Below are positions 44,634-52,967 of a DNA stretch of 64,000 bases, piece by piece. Both the position numbers and the translations under genes were made by a program. Origin of the DNA: Hymenobacter ginkgonis (lineage in GTDB: Bacteria > Bacteroidota > Bacteroidia > Cytophagales > Hymenobacteraceae); NCBI RefSeq assembly GCF_009755225.1, contig NZ_WQKZ01000001.1:1054001-1118000 (forward strand), read 5' to 3'. Within the stretch, counting starts at the first letter, position 1. Each line of letters starts with the position of its first letter. Under the pieces are notes generated by a model. The model did not search any database, had not been told where the DNA came from, and was given only the letters and a program-made list of their open reading frames with translations.

Positions 44634-44713
44634 AGCTAGGGTGGTATTACCAATCGCCCCAAGGGCTTTGTAGTGCCACTTCGCTTAACGACACCCGAAT
44701 AACTCGCTCAATT

Positions 44714-44778
44714 CATTGGGCAACGGTGTGGTAGTACGAAGCCCTGCACACGATTCGTAGTACCACACCGGCCCAATG
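44714..44778 (-). terminator. Imperfect hairpin downstream of the permease gene
   Basis: CATTGGGC / GCCCAATG outer stem and GGTGTGGTAGTACGAA / TTCGTAGTACCACACC inner stem with one central mismatch and a small bulge. It ends 32 bases beyond the permease stop codon and faces the 34-bp hairpin of the convergent gene. Confidence 0.65.
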
Positions 44779-44810
44779 CGTAAGCCTTATAGCTTTTAAC
44801 TGAAAACCAC

Positions 44811-46295
44811 TTATGCCCCGCCCATCCGGCGGCCAAACAGCAGGTACACCGGCAGCCCCAGCGCCACCAGCCCCAGGCCGTAGCGCGAGTACTCGGCCGT
44901 GTCGGGCGCGATGAGCAAAATGAGGCAGAAAGCCGAGGCCAGCGCCACGTAGATGCCCGGCAGCACCGGGTAGCCCCAGGCGCGGTAGGGGCGGGGCGCA
45001 TCGGGCCGGGTACGGCGCAGCCGGAAAATGCCTAGTATCGTGATGAGGTAGAATAAGATAACCGAAAACATGACGTAGTTGAGCAGCTGCCCATAGCTGC
45101 CGCTCAAGCAGAGCAGGCAGGCCCAGAGGCACTGCACCCACAGCGCCCGGCCCGGCACGCCAGCCCGGTTGAGGCGGGCTAGCGAGGGAAAAAACAACCC
45201 ATCCTTAGCCATGGCAAAATAGGCGCGTGCGCCGCTCAGGATGATGCCGTTGTTGGCCCCGAAGGTGCTGAGCATGATGAGCACGGCCAGCACGTAGGCC
45301 CCGCGCCAGCCCATCACCGACTCGGCTACGGCGGTGGCCACGCGGTCGTCGGCGGCGTACTGAATGCCGCGGCCGGCCAGGGTAGTGGCCTCGGGCGAGC
45401 CTTGCAGGGGTAGGACTAGCAAGTATACTACGTTAATTAAAATATAGAGCACCGTGACGATGGCCGTGCCCAGGGCCATGCTGCGCACCAGCGTGCGCTC
45501 GGGGTTCTGGATTTCTTCGCCCGCGAAGCCGATGTTGTTCCACGAGTCGGACGAGAACAACGAGCCCGTCATGGCCATGCCGATGGCGATGACGAGGCCG
45601 CCGGCATTGAGCGACTGCACGGCCCCGGCCACGCCCGGCGCCGGCGAGCGCGTAGCGTGCCAGAGGTCGTGGAAGTTGGCCTGCACGGCGTCGGCGTTCA
45701 AGCCCAGTAGCAGGCCAAAGATGATGAGCAGCGCCAGCGCCACGAGCTTGGTCGAGCTGAGTACATTTTGGATAAGCTTGCCGGCCTGCACACCCCGCGC
45801 GTTCACGGCCGTGATGGCGATGATGAGCAAAATGGCCAGCAGCTGCACCGAGCTAAAGGGAAAGGGCCCGACGTTGAACAGCACGTTTTTCACCGAAAAC
45901 CACGGCCATATCACGCCCGTGAACTTGGCAAAGGCCACCGCCACGGCCGCAATTACGCCGGTTTGAATGACGAGGAACAGCGTCCAGCCGTACAAAAACG
46001 CCACCAGCCGCCCAAAGGCTTCGCGCAGATACACGTACTGCCCGCCCACCTTGGGAAACATGGCCGCCAGCTCGCCGTAGCTGATGGCGCCGGCCATGGT
46101 GATGAGGCCCGTGAGCAGCCACACCACCAGCAGCCAGCCCGCCGAGCCCACCTGCCGGCTGATGTCGGCCGAAACCAAGAAGATGCCCGAACCAATCATG
46201 CTGCCCGTCACGAGCATTACGGCGTCGAACAGGGTGAGGGCGCGCCTAAAATGCGGCTGGGTGTCGGTAGGAGGAGGGGGTAGGGAATCGGCCAT
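44811..46295 (-). CDS. APC superfamily amino-acid permease (LAT-like)
   Basis: Inner-membrane transporter of 494 residues with about twelve helices. Diagnostic segments: VMLVTGSMIGSGIFLVSADI (first helix), GLITMAGAISYGELAAMFP, GGQYVYLREAFGRLVAFLYGW, and FSSDSWNNIGFAGEEIQNPERT, all typical of amino-acid exchangers of the LAT/APC type. It converges on the M20 amidohydrolase gene and could import the amino acids released by it. A putative -7 box of the divergent gene overlaps its upstream region. Confidence 0.92.
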   Translation of the reverse strand: MADSLPPPPTDTQPHFRRALTLFDAVMLVTGSMIGSGIFLVSADISRQVGSAGWLLVVWLLTGLITMAGAISYGELAAMFPKVGGQYVYLREAFGRLVAFLYGWTLFLVIQTGVIAAVAVAFAKFTGVIWPWFSVKNVLFNVGPFPFSSVQLLAILLIIAITAVNARGVQAGKLIQNVLSSTKLVALALLIIFGLLLGLNADAVQANFHDLWHATRSPAPGVAGAVQSLNAGGLVIAIGMAMTGSLFSSDSWNNIGFAGEEIQNPERTLVRSMALGTAIVTVLYILINVVYLLVLPLQGSPEATTLAGRGIQYAADDRVATAVAESVMGWRGAYVLAVLIMLSTFGANNGIILSGARAYFAMAKDGLFFPSLARLNRAGVPGRALWVQCLWACLLCLSGSYGQLLNYVMFSVILFYLITILGIFRLRRTRPDAPRPYRAWGYPVLPGIYVALASAFCLILLIAPDTAEYSRYGLGLVALGLPVYLLFGRRMGGA

Positions 46296-46352
46296 AAGAG
46301 GAGGTTTTTTGCCAAAGAAACTACCGGCGCGGCAAGCTCAGGCGGCCGGGGC

Positions 46353-46360
46353 TACTTTTG
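46353..46360 (+). promoter_or_regulatory. Putative -7 box abutting a start codon
   Basis: TACTTTTG matches TAnnTTTG and ends 4 bases before the ATG at 46365. If it is used, transcription would start at or just after the ATG, giving a leaderless mRNA, or the true start codon is further in. No -33 TTG is seen at the usual spacing. Confidence 0.4.
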
Positions 46361-46364
46361 CCCC

Positions 46365-49205
46365 ATGTCCCGCAAGCTTCTGGCCCTGCTGGGAGCCGCG
46401 CTCGTGCTGCTTTCGCTGGCCACCTACGTGTATTACCGCCGCACCCTGGCCGCCGTGCCCGTTGACCCCTACGCCCTGGTGCCCGACGATGCCGTGCTGG
46501 TGCTGGCCACCCGCGACCACCCCGCCCTGGTGCGCCATTTGCAGGAGGCCGGCGTGTGGGACAATATCACGGGCGTGCGCTACTACCAGCAGGTGGCCGG
46601 CCACCTGGCCCTGGCCGATAGCCTCGACAGCGGCGGCAATACCACGGCCAGCACCAGCAGCTCCTTGCTGCCCCGGCGGCGGCGCGGCCTGCTGGCGCTG
46701 CTGGGCCAGAAGCTGGTGCTCACCTCGCTGCACATCACGGGGCCGGGGCAGGTTGATTTGCTGTACCAGATTCCGCTCGAAACCATTCGGGAGTACCGGC
46801 AGGCGCGGGGCTTGCTCGAAACGCTGGCCCGCGACCCGCGCTACATCCTCAGCACCCGCGACTACGAGGGCTACGAGCTGCAAGAGCTGAGCGCCCGGCA
46901 GGGCGGCCGCCTCACGGTGCTCAACTACCGCAACCACTTGGTGCTGAGTACGCACGCCGCCTTAGTCGAAGCCGTAGTGCAGCGCCTGCGCCACCCCGAA
47001 GCCGCCACCGTGCGCACCGGCTTCGGCCAAACCGACCTGCTGCGCCTGCGCGACGTCGATGCCACGGTGCTCCTTAATTTTCGGCGGATGCCGGGCCTGC
47101 TCGACGTGCTGTTTCGGCCCGGCACCCACGCCCAGCTCGACCAAGTGCTGGCGCTGGCCCACGAGGGCTTGCTCGGCGTAAAATTCGGCCCTGGCCAAGT
47201 CACGTTTAGCGGCTTTGCCAACCCCGAAACGGCCGCTAGCTCGTGGCAGCGCCAGCTGCAAGGCCAGCCCGCCCAGGCCATCCGCGCCCTGGCCGACGTG
47301 CTGAGCCTGCGCACTGCCCTGGTGCTGCACGTGGCCGGCCGCCTGGCGCCGCCTACCCCCCCGCCACTGGCGCAGGCCGCCGACTCGGCCGCCCCCGCCC
47401 GGCAGGCCCTCGACAGCCTGCGGGCGGCGCTGGTGCCGGGCGCGGCGCTGGCCTACCTGGCGGCCTCCGCGCCCGGGGTGGCGCCGGGCCGGCTGGTGCT
47501 GCTGCGGTGCCAAGCGGCGGGCCGGGCCACGGGCTGGCTGGCCCGGCTGCGGCGGGTGCAGCGGGTGTCGCCGGCTTTTAGCAGGGTAGGGAGCTACGAA
47601 GTGTACGAAGCCGGCTTCACGGCGGGCCAATTGCTGGGGCCGCTGGCTGGTCCGCCCGAGGCCGGCGCGGCAGCTACGGCTACCGCGCTGGTGGGCAATT
47701 ACTTAATACTCGGTGAAGGCAATGCCCTGCGCGCCTACCTAGGCGATGTAATGGCTGGCCAGGTGTGGAGCCGCTCGGCCGCGCAAGTGGCGCTGCTCCA
47801 GCAAACCTTGCCCCAAGCCCGCCTTACGGTGCTGGCCGATGTGCGCCAGGGCTGGAATGCCCTGCTCGGCTACCTGGCCGAAGACCGCCGCGGCGGCCTG
47901 CTGCGCAACGAAAGCCTGGTACGCCATTTTTCGCAGCTGGCCTGGCAGCTCTTACCCCCCGACCAGCCCACCGACGAGCTGCGCCCCGGCAGCCAGTATT
48001 TTGCCCAATTATTGCTACGCCGCCCCGGCCAGGTGCTGGCCGCCGACTCGGTGGCGGGCAGTGGGGCGGGCACCCGTTTCCGCTCGGCGCTGGCGGGCCA
48101 GCCGCTGCTGCTCGCCCCTACTCCTGCCGCCGATGGCACCGCCGCTACCCCCGTGGTAGTGGGCGACTCGCTGGGCGTGCTGCGCCTGCTGCCGGCCGGC
48201 GCGGCCACCCCGCCTTGGGCCGATAGCCTGCCCGGCCCCGTGGTGGGCGCTTGCCCCCGCCTAGTGCGGGGCCGCTTGCTGCTGGCTACGGCCCATCGCC
48301 TGCACTGGCTCAGCCCCGCCGATGGCCGCGAGGCTCCCAATTTTCCCCTCAACCTACCCGATACCGTGACGGTGGCGGCAGTAGCTACGGCGCCCACGCC
48401 CGGCCCGGCCCCCCGGGTAGTAGTGGCCACTACGGGCAATGAACTGCTGTTATTCGACACCAATGGCCGCCAATACGCCGGTTGGCCGCACCACCTTGAG
48501 TCGCCGCTGGCCGGCCCGCCGCTGCTGCTGACGGTGGGCGGCCGCGACGTGGTGGTGGCCGCGCTGCGCAACGGCTACATCTACGCCTTCGACCAGGCAG
48601 GTGGGCGCTACCCCGGCTTCCCGGTAAGCGCCGGCGCCCGCCTCGAAGGGCCGCTGCTGGCCGAGCCCGGCCCCACGCTGGCTAGCAGCCACTTGCGGGC
48701 CATTAACCAGCACGGCGAGCTGCTAACCATTACCCTCAGCGGCGACATTACGGCCCGCCGCCGGGTGGCCACCTGGAGCCGCACGGCCACCTTCCGGTTG
48801 GTGCCCGAAGCCAGCGGCCGGGGCGTGCCCGGCAGGGCTGGCTCCTTCATAGCGGTGCGCGAAGACGGTGGCGTGCTCACGGTGTACGCGGCCACGGCCA
48901 GCACGCCCGCCCCGCCGCTGCTGAGCCGCCAGTTCCTCACCTCGGGCGAGAAACCCGTGCAGTGGTTCGATTTTGGCCCCGACCACCAAGTGCTGGCTCT
49001 CACCGAATTAGGTCCCGGCCAAGTGTGGCTCTTCGATGGGCGGGGCCGGCCTTTGGGCCCGGGCGCGGGCAGCCCTACCCCAGCCGGGGCCTGGCCCAGC
49101 ACCGGAACCGGCGTGGCCCTGCGCTACGATGCGGCCCACCAACGCTACCAGCTCGTGCGCCTCGTGCGCCGCGAGCTGCGCCGCGACGAAGTGCGCGTGG
49201 AGTAA
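46365..49205 (+). CDS. Large membrane-anchored protein with C-terminal propeller-like region, function unknown
   Basis: I do not recognise a named family with confidence. The 946-residue product begins with a single membrane anchor (LLALLGAALVLLSLATYVYY). Residues 30-600 are alpha/beta with the DPYALVPDDAVLVLATRDHP start, reminiscent of DUF3352-type proteins. The last 300 residues contain PQQ/WD-like repeats (VVVATTGNELLLFDTNGRQY; VVVAALRNGYIYAFDQAGGR), suggesting a beta-propeller facing the periplasm. Very Ala/Leu/Gly-rich. It is divergent from the permease and followed 180 bp later by the EcsC gene on the same strand. A scaffold or envelope-assembly role is possible. Confidence 0.72.
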   Translation: MSRKLLALLGAALVLLSLATYVYYRRTLAAVPVDPYALVPDDAVLVLATRDHPALVRHLQEAGVWDNITGVRYYQQVAGHLALADSLDSGGNTTASTSSSLLPRRRRGLLALLGQKLVLTSLHITGPGQVDLLYQIPLETIREYRQARGLLETLARDPRYILSTRDYEGYELQELSARQGGRLTVLNYRNHLVLSTHAALVEAVVQRLRHPEAATVRTGFGQTDLLRLRDVDATVLLNFRRMPGLLDVLFRPGTHAQLDQVLALAHEGLLGVKFGPGQVTFSGFANPETAASSWQRQLQGQPAQAIRALADVLSLRTALVLHVAGRLAPPTPPPLAQAADSAAPARQALDSLRAALVPGAALAYLAASAPGVAPGRLVLLRCQAAGRATGWLARLRRVQRVSPAFSRVGSYEVYEAGFTAGQLLGPLAGPPEAGAAATATALVGNYLILGEGNALRAYLGDVMAGQVWSRSAAQVALLQQTLPQARLTVLADVRQGWNALLGYLAEDRRGGLLRNESLVRHFSQLAWQLLPPDQPTDELRPGSQYFAQLLLRRPGQVLAADSVAGSGAGTRFRSALAGQPLLLAPTPAADGTAATPVVVGDSLGVLRLLPAGAATPPWADSLPGPVVGACPRLVRGRLLLATAHRLHWLSPADGREAPNFPLNLPDTVTVAAVATAPTPGPAPRVVVATTGNELLLFDTNGRQYAGWPHHLESPLAGPPLLLTVGGRDVVVAALRNGYIYAFDQAGGRYPGFPVSAGARLEGPLLAEPGPTLASSHLRAINQHGELLTITLSGDITARRRVATWSRTATFRLVPEASGRGVPGRAGSFIAVREDGGVLTVYAATASTPAPPLLSRQFLTSGEKPVQWFDFGPDHQVLALTELGPGQVWLFDGRGRPLGPGAGSPTPAGAWPSTGTGVALRYDAAHQRYQLVRLVRRELRRDEVRVE

Positions 49206-49385
49206 GGCTGTGTATTTTAGGTTTCTGAACTAGGGTGTGTGGACAGTAAGTAAACGGACGCCGGATGAGCAGGCTGTTCTTTTTACCTGCTGCCTACACC
49301 CCCTAAAAAAGACCGGCGGAATACGTGCCAGCAAGCGTAGGCTTCGCGCTATGGCCTGAAGCTTACGAACCAACACCTATAGCTT

Positions 49386-50201
49386 ATGAACCTTCCGGCG
49401 GCCGAAGCGCCCCTCTACGCCGAGCTGCAAGCTTGGCAGCGGCAGATGCAGCGGCGGCCTTCGCTGCTCGATAAAATCACGCGGCGCGTGCAAATTCGGC
49501 TCAATGGGCTGCTGCCTGAGCGGGTGCACCAAGCTATTACGGTAGCCATTAAGCAGCTGGTGCGCGGCGTGCTGCTGGGCGCTACTTACACCACGCGCCA
49601 GCCCGTGCGGGCAGCGTCGCTGGCTGAGCGCGAAGCGGCCGTGCGCACGCGTATTCGCGATTATCGCACCATGGCCACCGCCGAGGGTGCCGTGACGGGT
49701 GCGGGCGGCTTCCTGCTGGGCCTGGCCGATTTTCCGCTGCTGCTGGGCCTCAAGCTCAAGCTGCTCTTCGACGCGGCGGCGTGCTACGGCTACGATGTGC
49801 GCGACTATTCCGAGCGGCTCTACTTGCTGCACGTTTTTCAGCTGGCCTTCAGCAGCCAGCACACCCGCAACGAAACCTACCAGCGCCTCGCCAACTGGGA
49901 TGCTTACCGCCAAACCCTACCCGCCGAGGCCGCCGAGTTTGATTGGCGCACGTTCCAGCAAGAATACCGCGATTACATCGACCTGGCCAAAATGGCGCAG
50001 CTCGTGCCCGTCATTGGGGCGGGGGTAGGCGCTGTGGCCAATTACCGCTTGCTTGAACTGCTGGGCACCACCCTTATCAACTGCTATCGCCTGCGGTATT
50101 TCGCCGCGCAGCAGGCGTCAGCATTTGCCGCTGAAACCACCGCCTTGTCCTCTCCCGGCGGGGAAGAACCGGGGGCTGGGGAAAGCGACATTACGCCCTA
50201 G
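49386..50201 (+). CDS. EcsC family protein
   Basis: A 271-residue protein of the EcsC family, named after a gene in the Bacillus ecs ABC-transporter locus; its biochemical role is unknown. Typical segments are VHQAITVAIKQLVRGVL, then GAVTGAGGFLLGLADFPLLLG and KLLFDAAACYGYD with a hydrophobic helical hairpin. The C terminus is acidic and low in complexity. Its 3' end overlaps the convergent twin-ABC gene by 11 bp. That this EcsC lies beside an ABC ATPase gene recalls the Bacillus locus, but the ATPase here is convergent and not of EcsA type. Confidence 0.85.
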   Translation: MNLPAAEAPLYAELQAWQRQMQRRPSLLDKITRRVQIRLNGLLPERVHQAITVAIKQLVRGVLLGATYTTRQPVRAASLAEREAAVRTRIRDYRTMATAEGAVTGAGGFLLGLADFPLLLGLKLKLLFDAAACYGYDVRDYSERLYLLHVFQLAFSSQHTRNETYQRLANWDAYRQTLPAEAAEFDWRTFQQEYRDYIDLAKMAQLVPVIGAGVGAVANYRLLELLGTTLINCYRLRYFAAQQASAFAAETTALSSPGGEEPGAGESDITP

Positions 50202-51741
50202 CAACCTGTCCTACAGTTCCTACCCCCTCCGCTAGCCGTAGCACCCGCGTGACGCTGGCCGGAATATCCGCGGCATAGTGGCTAACGTAAATCAGGGCCA
50301 CCGGACTCACCTGGCACAGCACCTCTAGCACCGCCCGAAAATAGGCTTGCTGCGCGGTGTCGAGGCCCTGGCCGGGCTCGTCGAGCAGCAGCAGCGGCGG
50401 GTTTTTGACCAGGGCCCGGGCCACCAGGCACAGGCGCTGCACGCTGGCCGGCGCCTGGCGCAGGGGCTGCGCCGCATAAGTAGCCAAGTGCAGCACAGCC
50501 AGCCAGCTCCGGGCCTTGTCGAGTTGGGCGGGGGTAGGGCGGCCGGGCCCCAGCGTGTCGCCAAAGCCCGAGGCTACCACTTGCAGGCAAGTAGGCTGGC
50601 CAGGAAAATACTGCAGCAATTCGGGCGAAACGTAGCCGATGCGGCGCTTGATGTCCCAAATGCTTTCGCCGGTGCCGCGCGGGCGGTCAAACAGCATGAT
50701 GCGCTGCCCATAGGCCTGCGGATTGTCGGCATTGAGCAAACTCAGCAGCGTCGATTTGCCCGAGCCGTTGGGGCCCAGCAGGGCCCAGCGCTCACCGGGT
50801 TTTACCTCCCACGAAAGGCGGCTGAGCACCGTGCGCTCGCCGTAGCGCACGCTCACTTCCTCCAGCTTTACCAGGCTTTGGAAGGGAACCGGCGTGGCTG
50901 GCCACAGTGCCTGCACGGCCGCCGCTGCGGGCAGGGGCAGGGGGCCGGTTGCGACGGCGGGCCGGAAGTTGGCCCGCGGCAGCATGCGCGCGATTTGGCC
51001 AGCGGCCAGCTCGGCTACGTGCGTTACCAGGGCCGGTATTTCGGTAGGCGCCGTGGCTAGCACCACCGTGGTGCCCGCGGCGGCCACGGCGGCCAGTAGC
51101 GCATCGAAGGTGGCGCGGCTGGCTGCGTCGAGGCCCGCCAGCGGGTTGTCGAGCAGCAGCAGCACCGGGTTGCGCAGCAGCGCCGTAGCGAGGCGCAGGC
51201 GCTTAGTTTCGCCGTTGGAAAGCTGAATAAGAGGCTGGTCTTGTAGCGCCGCCAGGCGCAGTATATCCACCACGCGTTCGTAGGTCCAGGGTGCGCCGGC
51301 GGCGGGCGGGGGTAGGGCGCGCAGGTGCTCACGCACGGTGGGCACTTCCTCGGCGGCGGTGGCTTCGTAGCGCTGCTGGTAGTAGAGCTCGCTACCCCCC
51401 GGCCGCGCTTTGAAGGGCGCCCGCGCGCCCACCAGGCTCACCACCTGCCGCCACGAAGCCAGCGGGGCGGCCCCGGCCCGCCGCCGGGCCTCGGCTTCGA
51501 GGCCGGGGTAGGCGGCTTGGCCGCCCGTGAGGAGCAACTGCCCGGCCAGCGCCGCCAGCAGGGCGCTTTTGCCCGCGCCGCTGGGCCCCACCAGCGCCCA
51601 GTGCTGGCCGGGTGCGATGCGAAAGCTGAGGTCTGAAAAGATAACGCGGTCGAGGTGCCGGGCCTTTACGTGGTCGAGCGCTAGTAGGGGGGTGGGCGAG
51701 CCGGGCAGGCCCTGGCCGTCGGCGGAGTTTTCGGTTTTCAC
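50191..51741 (-). CDS. Soluble twin-ATPase ABC protein (ModF-like)
   Basis: Two fused ABC ATPase domains with no membrane part, as in ModF/PhrA-type proteins. NBD1: Walker A GPSGAGKSALL, signature LSNGETKRLRLA, but Walker B reads LLLLDNPLAGLD (Asn for the catalytic Glu, codon near 51145-51147), and the H-loop reads LATAPTEIP without His. NBD2: Walker A GPNGSGKSTLL, Walker B LLLLDEPGQGLD and H-loop YVSHYA are canonical, but the signature is degenerate (APASVQRLCLVARA). The GTG at 51741 (MKTENSADGQG) is my preferred start; an ATG at 51834 lies upstream in a region that overlaps the putative promoter. About 516 residues. Confidence 0.83.
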   Translation of the reverse strand: MKTENSADGQGLPGSPTPLLALDHVKARHLDRVIFSDLSFRIAPGQHWALVGPSGAGKSALLAALAGQLLLTGGQAAYPGLEAEARRRAGAAPLASWRQVVSLVGARAPFKARPGGSELYYQQRYEATAAEEVPTVREHLRALPPPAAGAPWTYERVVDILRLAALQDQPLIQLSNGETKRLRLATALLRNPVLLLLDNPLAGLDAASRATFDALLAAVAAAGTTVVLATAPTEIPALVTHVAELAAGQIARMLPRANFRPAVATGPLPLPAAAAVQALWPATPVPFQSLVKLEEVSVRYGERTVLSRLSWEVKPGERWALLGPNGSGKSTLLSLLNADNPQAYGQRIMLFDRPRGTGESIWDIKRRIGYVSPELLQYFPGQPTCLQVVASGFGDTLGPGRPTPAQLDKARSWLAVLHLATYAAQPLRQAPASVQRLCLVARALVKNPPLLLLDEPGQGLDTAQQAYFRAVLEVLCQVSPVALIYVSHYAADIPASVTRVLRLAEGVGTVGQVARA

Positions 51742-51806
51742 GGGTTGTGTAGAAAATGCGGGCAGAACTGGCCAGCGCCGGGCAACCAGCAGAAGGGCGC
51801 CCCGGC

Positions 51807-51840
51807 GCATCTTTGCGGCGGCGGGGTGGCGCAAAGATGC
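51807..51840. promoter_or_regulatory. Inverted repeat with back-to-back -7-like boxes
   Basis: GCATCTTTGCG (51807-51817) and CGCAAAGATGC (51830-51840) are perfect complements around a 12-nt spacer, between the divergent twin-ABC and nadR genes. Each arm reads CATCTTTG on one strand, one base off TAnnTTTG, so it may be a divergent promoter pair or an operator. Confidence 0.5.
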
Positions 51841-51873
51841 GGCCTCGCTTTAGTGCCTTCCCTCTTTCGTCCG

Positions 51874-52926
51874 ATGAACTACTCCCTTGGCCTCGTGGTG
51901 GGCAAGTTTTGGCCGCCGCACCGGGGCCACCAGTTGCTGCTCGAAACGGCCGCCGCCCAAGTGGCCGAACTGCTCGTGCTCGTATACGCCCAGCCCGACG
52001 ACCCCGCCCACCCCGCCCCCGAGCGCGCCGCCTGGCTGCGCGAGCTGTACCGCGGCGACGACTTCGCCCAGGGCCCGCGCAGCGGGGCCACGCCGCTGCG
52101 CATTGTCGCCCTCACAGCGGCTGATGGAATTCCGCCCGATGCCGCTGCCGATGAGGTGCACCGCGAGTTTGTGCACCAGTGGCTGGCCCGGCACGGCTAC
52201 CAGCCGCAGGTCGTCTTCAGCAGCGAGGCCTACGGCCCCGGCTTCGCGCAGCACCTGGGGGCGGCCCACGTGCTCGTTGATGCGGCGCGCCAGCAAGTGC
52301 CCACCAGCGGCACCGAACTGCGGGCCGCGCTAGCCGCTGCCGATACGGCTATACCCCCGCCGGCCGCCTACCTCCACCCCTTTGTGGCGGCGCAGTACGG
52401 GGCCGTGCCGCCTACCCCCGTGCCGCGGCTTGTGCTGCTCGGCGCCGAAAGCAGCGGCAAAACCACGCTGGCTACCGCCCTGGCCGAAGCGCTGGGCACC
52501 GTGTGGGTGCCCGAATACGGCCGCACCCTGCACGAACAGAAAAACGGCGCCCTGGACTACGAGGACTTGCTCTACATCGGCCGCCGCCAGCTCGAACTGG
52601 AAGACGAGGCCACGCGCCAGGCCCGCGGCTGGCTTATTTGCGACACCAATGCGGCCACTACGGCGCTGTATTCCTACTACTATTTCCACCGCTGCGAAGT
52701 CGCCTTGCAGCGCTTGGCGCAGGTGTGCCGGCCGCGCTACGCGCATACTTTCGTGTGCCTGCCCACCGTGCCCTTCGCCGACGATGGCTGGCGCGGCCCC
52801 GAGATGCTGCGCCAGTTTCAGCACGGCGCCATTCTCATGCAATGCGATATGCTGGGCATTCCCTACACCCTGCTCGATGGCAGCGTGGAAGAGCGCGTAG
52901 CGCAGGTGCGGGCAGTGCTAGGGTAA
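51874..52926 (+). CDS. nadR: NadR-type bifunctional NMN adenylyltransferase / ribosylnicotinamide kinase
   Basis: NAD salvage enzyme without the HTH repressor domain of enteric NadR. Residues 1-165: nucleotidyltransferase with GKFWPPHRGHQLLL (H16 and H19 of the HxGH motif) and TSGTELR near the C-terminal helix, in place of the usual SxTxxR. Residues 185-350: kinase domain with P-loop GAESSGKTTLA (190-197 covers GAESSGKT), VPEYGRTLHEQ and LICDTNAATTALYSYYY. The ATG at 51874 begins the family sequence; the frame's upstream part lies in the promoter region. Divergent from the twin-ABC gene. Confidence 0.9.
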   Translation: MNYSLGLVVGKFWPPHRGHQLLLETAAAQVAELLVLVYAQPDDPAHPAPERAAWLRELYRGDDFAQGPRSGATPLRIVALTAADGIPPDAAADEVHREFVHQWLARHGYQPQVVFSSEAYGPGFAQHLGAAHVLVDAARQQVPTSGTELRAALAAADTAIPPPAAYLHPFVAAQYGAVPPTPVPRLVLLGAESSGKTTLATALAEALGTVWVPEYGRTLHEQKNGALDYEDLLYIGRRQLELEDEATRQARGWLICDTNAATTALYSYYYFHRCEVALQRLAQVCRPRYAHTFVCLPTVPFADDGWRGPEMLRQFQHGAILMQCDMLGIPYTLLDGSVEERVAQVRAVLG

Positions 52927-52967
52927 AGGAGAAAACACGCAAGTACTACTTATTTCCCCCTTATTCG

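Noticed and set aside
49386..51741. EcsC plus ABC ATPase as an Ecs transporter locus
   Set aside because: The ATPase is a soluble twin-domain ModF-like protein on the opposite strand, and there is no EcsB-like membrane component.
52503..52967. N-terminal extension of the orphan gene into nadR
   Set aside because: The overlapping part is Arg/Pro-rich shadow sequence in another frame of nadR; the membrane protein starts plausibly at the GTG at 52968.
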